Assembly: GCA_020137815.1 (NCBI GenBank)
Contig: CM035360.1
Coordinates: forward strand, 2,074,077-2,138,076
Length of the DNA: 64,000 bases
Origin: Hormiphora californensis
Lineage: Eukaryota > Ctenophora > Tentaculata > Cydippida > Pleurobrachiidae
Direction: 5' to 3'
The notes under the pieces were generated by a model. It made no database searches. It was not told the DNA's origin and saw only the letters and a list, made by a program, of their open reading frames with translations. A program made the translations under genes and the position numbers. Below, in pieces: positions 58,801 to 64,000 of the stretch (position 1 is the first letter of the stretch; the number at the start of each line of letters is the position of its first letter).

Positions 58801-61800
58801 AATATGCTCCACAAGAGCCCAATCGGTACCAGCTTTGAAATAATTCTTCTCCGCCAGAATCTGACAAACATCCCAGGCAGTTTGTTTTTGTTCGACCCAA
58901 ATAGTTTTAGAGCTGTTATTCACGTTGTATGCCTTCATCGCCATCTTCATATTGCTCGCTACTCTCAGCTTTTCTAGGGCTATCTTCAACTTTTCCTGCA
59001 TGGGAAATGGGTGTTTGTTGAATAGCAAAGTGGTTCAATCTGATCATAGATTCCCCTAACCTCTATTACACTAGAAAAAGGGGAGAATAGAGATATGGGG
59101 AGAAGTTTTGAATTGTTCATGTGTCAGGCGACTCAAAAGAAGCTAACTACCTTCTTCAATAGTGCAGCCTTCTCTTCCTCTGATAGATTATCCTTCTCCT
59201 TCAGGATCATGGTCAGTCTCCTCTGAATCTTAGCGCTCTTGAGACCCGGGGTAATGGGCGTGGTGGGTGAGTCGGACGTGGGGCTGGTGTCAATGAAGAA
59301 GGGCTCTGTATCGGGTACACAGGATGGCACATTCATTGGATCCTTCTTAAAGTCACTCTGGCGGAGAGAGGAGTTGTTGACAAGATACCGACAACTTTTC
59401 GTCTAGGGTAGACCAGCGCAATTTAATTTATCATGAAATCATTATTTGTTACTAGGGGTCTACTTACATCTCTAAAGTCGGTGGATGCACTATCGAGGGA
59501 TAGTTTACTGTCGTATAATTCACTGGAAGAAGATGATTCCAGGTAACTGCTAACCCCGCTACTTGTGTACATGGACGATCTAAATATGGGATGGTATAGA
59601 GTTAGATTCAAGGAATAGGGGGTTCAGTCGAGTTAGGAATACTGGTATCTGGGAACCCAAAACATTTGATATCTCTAGTCTTACCGTTGAACTTCAGTCC
59701 CAGCACTCGCCCCACTACTGGTAGTACACACTGAACTCCTAACATCAGATCTGTCGTGGCGCTCTAAAGAAAAAGCTCTCATTATCCAACTGTCAGCGGA
59801 CTTTCTATAATATCTGTCTGTCATCTGGCTGTCGTGCTGTTCTGTCATTTTACTGTCATGTTGGTCTGTCATCTGGCTGTCGTGCTGTTCTGTCATTTTA
59901 CTGTCATATTGGTCTGTCATCTGGCTGTCGTTTTGTTCTTTCATTTTACTATCATCACAACAGTAATTGTGTAGCTCTGTCACAGTTTCCGTCGGTTCGC
60001 TGTCTGTGGCGCTGTCTGGCCGCTCAAAGTTGAACGCAGGAATATCTTCTGAATCTATATTGTGATGCAATGCTATTTCACATTTAAATTTGACATAAAC
60101 AATCTACAAATATCACGCGACCTAACCTGATTCTGGTCTGGGCTCCGGGCTAGTACGAGATGGTGTCGAGGGTGCGGCTGGCACGGCTCGAGGTGGGGTG
60201 CTGGTAGGCTTCGGTGGAGGTGGAGGAGGTGGAAGTGAATTTTGGTTGGAATGAGGTTTTGGGGGTGGTGGAGGTGGAATTGGGCTTCGGGTGGAATGAG
60301 GTTTTGGAGGTGGTGTTGGTGGAATTGGGCTTCGGGTGGAATGAGGTTTTGGGGGTGGTGGAGGTGGTGTCGATTTGGGCGATGGTGTGAGTGTAGGGGG
60401 TGGGGGTGGAGGGAGAGTTTCTGAACCTGGGACAGGGGGTGCTGGAGGTACAGGGGGCGCTGGAGGTGGTATTGAAGAGTTTGATAAAGGGGCAGGTGGT
60501 GGGGGTGGTATTGAAGAGTTTGATAAAGGAGCAGGTGGTGCAGGTGGTATTGAAGAGTTTGATAAAGGAGCAGTAGGTGGAAGTGGTATTGAAGAGTTTG
60601 ATGAAGGAGCAGGTGGTGCTACTGGGGGTGGTGCTGGTAGATCGTCGGCTTCACAGGGTGGTGGAGGTGGCATTGACCCACTTTCGGAGATGAGAGAGTT
60701 GACCGATCCACCGAGGGAGGGAGGTGGGGGTGCTGATAGCATATCATTTTCTAGGTCATCTGGAAAATTAATTGAAAATAGGGCACAGTAATAATCAGGT
60801 TTGGTTTGGTTTGGTTTGGATCGCTGAGTCGTCCGGGAGCAATGCTATCGAGTAGCAGCTGTGCGGTAGTAGAAGGGACTACTATGACTCCGTCGGCGTC
60901 AGTAATAATCAGGTGTGTACGTTATCAATTCTTGTATCACGGTACGAAATTAAATCATTATTTTCAAATCACAATGTACTGCTTACCAAGAGCTGCCATT
61001 AGGTCTGGATTACTGTCGCTAGGTGGGGGAGGGGGAGGTGGTGGCTCGTTTATCGAGGGAGTCTGATGGAATGTTGATGGTGGCAGGGGCAGGGCGTCCA
61101 CACTTCCACTCAGTGGGGGCGGTGGCACCTCAAATGTCTCCTGTGTGGGGGTGATTGGGTTAAAATGGGCAACTTTGAGGACGCGGGGGAGGTATAAAAG
61201 TTAGTGATGATATTCAAAATTTGTTTCTCTGACGCAACTTTCTGCCAAATTGAATGGCAAATGACCACCGACAGAATATAAAGGGTGTCGAGAAATATTA
61301 TTCTATGACTTCATAAAAATTGCAATGTCATAAAGTGCCCCCTCCCCCCATAAAGTCATAATATTCCCCTACGCAGTCGATTGCAGCCACCACATACTAC
61401 AAAGATCGACTAGACTAAAAGTTCCGTGAAACGTGATCTACTATCTATCTCACTGTGGTACCAAGTAGCACCTTGACTGTGCTACCGAAAGGATTGGAAC
61501 GGCACATGTAGACAGTATTTGTCATTTGGGATCCCTCCAAGGGGGGCGGTGGGAAGTGATAACTACACTGACCTGTTTGGCTGCGACTGGTGTTGTGGGA
61601 CTGGGGACTTCATTAAAAGTAAAGTTATTGATCTCATCAATGTCGTTACACAAATCATCCAGCAGAGAATCTAGGTCTTTTTCGTCGGTATCTGGGAGAA
61701 ATGGATGGTTAGATTTGTAGGTATATCTAGATTCTAGAGGAGGTGGAAGGTTAGATTTGGAGATATCTACGGAGGGGGAGTTTGTACTTTATATTTGGAG

Positions 61801-61965
61801 ATATCATGAGATATCATGAGAGGGTTTAATGGGGTGAGTTTTGGGAATGAGGAATAAGAATTGATGGGAGCTGTGCGACTCATCCAACTTACAAAAGTAA
61901 CTATATAGGGAAGACTCATTGGAACTGAGCCTCCGTGAGACCACCATGTTATCCAGACTAGACAT
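52900..61965 (-). CDS. MRL adaptor (MIG-10/RIAM/lamellipodin family), 14 exons
   Basis: Exons (minus): 61965-61893, 61691-61573, 61140-60987, 60759-60127, 60054-59685, 59579-59468, 59357-59151, 58995-58785, 58239-58143, 57757-57615, 57412-57274, 53747-53619, 53443-53195, 53017-52900; 917 residues, phases all agree. N-terminus: acidic helix DLDSLLDDLCNDIDEINNF (MRL-type). Then about 260 residues of poly-Pro with LPPPPPP EVH1-type sites, then an 8-residue repeat (DSKMTEQH/DSQMTDQ). Then a pre-RA helix, the Ras-association domain (KMAMKAYNVNNSSKTIWVEQ ... LEDHKIVYDILNSWSRDS) and the PH domain (HWLKSGKKSWRKMNFIIRDS, KEHKAPTEFCFLI, ELQFRLWTNAIRRLQHG). MRL proteins link Ras/Rap GTPases and phosphoinositides to Ena/VASP actin assembly. 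Poly-Pro lies before RA-PH, whereas in vertebrates most of it is C-terminal. Confidence 0.92.
53714..54150. repeat. Minisatellite carrying copies of an MRL splice acceptor
   Basis: Units of about 60-65 bp, GAAGGAATATGTCATTGTCA-TCAATCCTGCAGGGGGATGG-GGTGGTTAGAGAGAGGGAGA. Each repeats the first 30 or so bases of the exon starting at 53747 plus its acceptor and polypyrimidine tract. Four good copies (about 53714, 53785, 53850, 54020) and shorter derivatives. Confidence 0.9.
54389..55354 (+). CDS. Secreted sushi (CCP)-domain protein nested in an MRL intron (3' end broken)
   Basis: Exons (+): 54389-54431, 54542-54970, 55181-55354, in phase. Signal peptide MKYVVLATLFVTITG, then a domain of about 140 residues (IPFDLESTPLQIKTDSTTGS, KTWTIRKTATTLSIECNGVE, SYCVSEWGGDVVEKIRFGSG), a beta-rich module reminiscent of the farnesoic-acid O-methyltransferase-like (Methyltransf_FA) domain found in invertebrate secreted proteins. 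Then one sushi domain with all four Cys (CPGFTVDGSVLGSWNDTD, GQTVTINCQ, RTCNSDGVWNNDAPLC). It is transcribed opposite to the host gene, within the 3.5-kb intron 53748-57273. After 55354 a second sushi-like exon is decayed and split by a MITE, so the real C-terminus is unclear. Confidence 0.8.
55377..55457 (+). repeat. tRNA-derived SINE or tRNA pseudogene
   Basis: GGGTTGG acceptor strand pairs with TCAACCC. A-box TAGCTTAGTGG fits TRGYNNARNNG. B-box GGTTCATTTCC differs once from GGTTCRANNCC. The D stem GCT/AGC is intact but the anticodon and T stems have mismatches. About 30 bp of T/C-rich tail follow. More likely a SINE head than a working tRNA. Confidence 0.6.
55569..55780 (+). pseudogene. 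Decayed second sushi-domain exon split by a MITE
   Basis: After an ACATACAG acceptor-like site the sequence reads as a sushi half (EPGQS, then one frame over VTTDCHHSTGFKRACTESGK) and resumes after the insertion with WNTNLLPYARHK. The frame slips once, the final Cys is missing and a 104-bp element interrupts it. Parallels DPGQTVTINC...RTCNSDGVWN of the intact exon. Confidence 0.65.
55640..55743. mobile_element. 104-bp MITE with 8-bp target duplication (hAT-like)
   Basis: Terminal inverted repeats CAGGAACCGACCGA / TCGGTCGGTTCCTG, flanked by AAGTGGAA at 55632-55639 and 55744-55751. Eight-bp TSDs point to the hAT superfamily. Inserted in the sushi-like pseudo-exon. Confidence 0.9.
55785..57215. 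repeat. Composite X-Y repeat array with inserted inverted-repeat elements
   Basis: Two modules alternate: X (about 125 bp, ACTCGTATATATGGGGTCAC ... CGATGAACCGAATTTATA) at 55785, 56037 and 56958, and Y (about 130 bp, ACTGCATAATTATGTAGTTA ... GAGTGTTTTAACAGAAACAC) at 55907, 56826 and 57081. The order X-Y-X is interrupted at 56161-56826, then Y-X-Y follows. Copies are nearly identical, so amplification is recent. The last Y continues into a perfect palindrome (about 57165-57223). Confidence 0.85.
56163..56830. mobile_element. Two nested inverted-repeat elements
   Basis: CATAAACTCTGGCCACTGGC (56163 on) is mirrored at about 56327-56353, enclosing further palindromes (TCTCCCAGCGCGCCGCTGGGAGA; GTTTATCCGCCAGTGGCGGATAAAC). 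A second element runs from about 56354 (GTTATATACCCTGCT) to 56830 (AGCAGGGTATATAAC). Neither has a protein frame. Confidence 0.7.
57737..58030. repeat. Tandem copies of an MRL exon boundary
   Basis: CTGAATAGCTCGAACCTACA-GGGATAACGAGAG occurs at 57740 (true exon start 57757 plus acceptor) and 57991; a shorter copy (AACCTACAGGGATAACGAG) is at 57868. All three are separated by GGGGTTAGGAGGGG repeats. Confidence 0.88.

Positions 61966-64000
<2,035 letters not shown>

Noticed and set aside
60375-60791. Gly-rich + strand frame of 138 codons
   Set aside because: Antisense of the MRL poly-proline exon.

Overview
The window is eukaryotic nuclear DNA, from an animal. Twelve genes can be read as spliced or single-exon models with GT-AG junctions, and several belong to animal families: a SIX-class homeobox, a TMC channel, a MIG-10/RIAM/lamellipodin (MRL) adaptor and a fused glutamyl-prolyl-tRNA synthetase. 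Short introns (mostly 60-700 bp), dense same-strand packing, a sushi-domain gene nested in an intron and rather divergent proteins suggest an early-branching metazoan. A sponge is my best guess, but nothing seen proves it. A run of exactly 100 N (22902-23001) marks a scaffold join.

Layout. 1-3860: repeat-only block of foldback (inverted-repeat) elements, the largest about 1.34 kb. 3862-9189 (-): TMC channel, 9 exons. 9735-18948 (-): EPRS, 20 exons visible, lacking its 5' half. 19184-20140 (-): intronless SIX-class homeobox gene, with a degraded LINE head-to-head on the + strand (about 20130-22600). 24568-25269 (+): last two exons of a UBE2E-type ubiquitin-conjugating enzyme. 27123-28448 (-): single-pass membrane protein of unknown family. 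28895-31030 (-): proteasome PSMB1. 31319-35333 (-): cactin. 35528-36247 (-): probable mitochondrial ribosomal protein bL9m. 36454-37422 (-): GOSR2/membrin. 38729-44276 (-): flotillin-2 with duplicated first exons and a triplicated third exon. 47505-50456 (-): PEX19. 50863-52021 (-): cation-dependent mannose-6-phosphate-receptor-like protein. 52900-61965 (-): MRL adaptor, 14 exons, with a + strand sushi-domain gene in one intron. 61966-64000: no gene seen.

The genes are unrelated housekeeping, trafficking and signalling genes and form no pathway. GOSR2, the M6P-receptor-like protein and flotillin all act in membrane traffic, but adjacency is probably chance.

The most striking features are structural. 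(1) Many exon-intron junctions have been tandemly copied together with a little flanking exon, from a single extra copy up to a minisatellite of about 19 acceptor-like units in EPRS. (2) A TMC intron carries roughly fifty 19-bp repeats, each holding a sequence close to an RFX X-box. (3) Flotillin-2 has two alternative first exons and three equal-length, same-phase copies of exon 3. (4) Intronic GA/CT microsatellites nearly always put the pyrimidine strand on the sense side. (5) EPRS and UBE2E both lose their 5' exons toward the assembly gap, and EPRS also lacks an internal anticodon-binding-domain exon.
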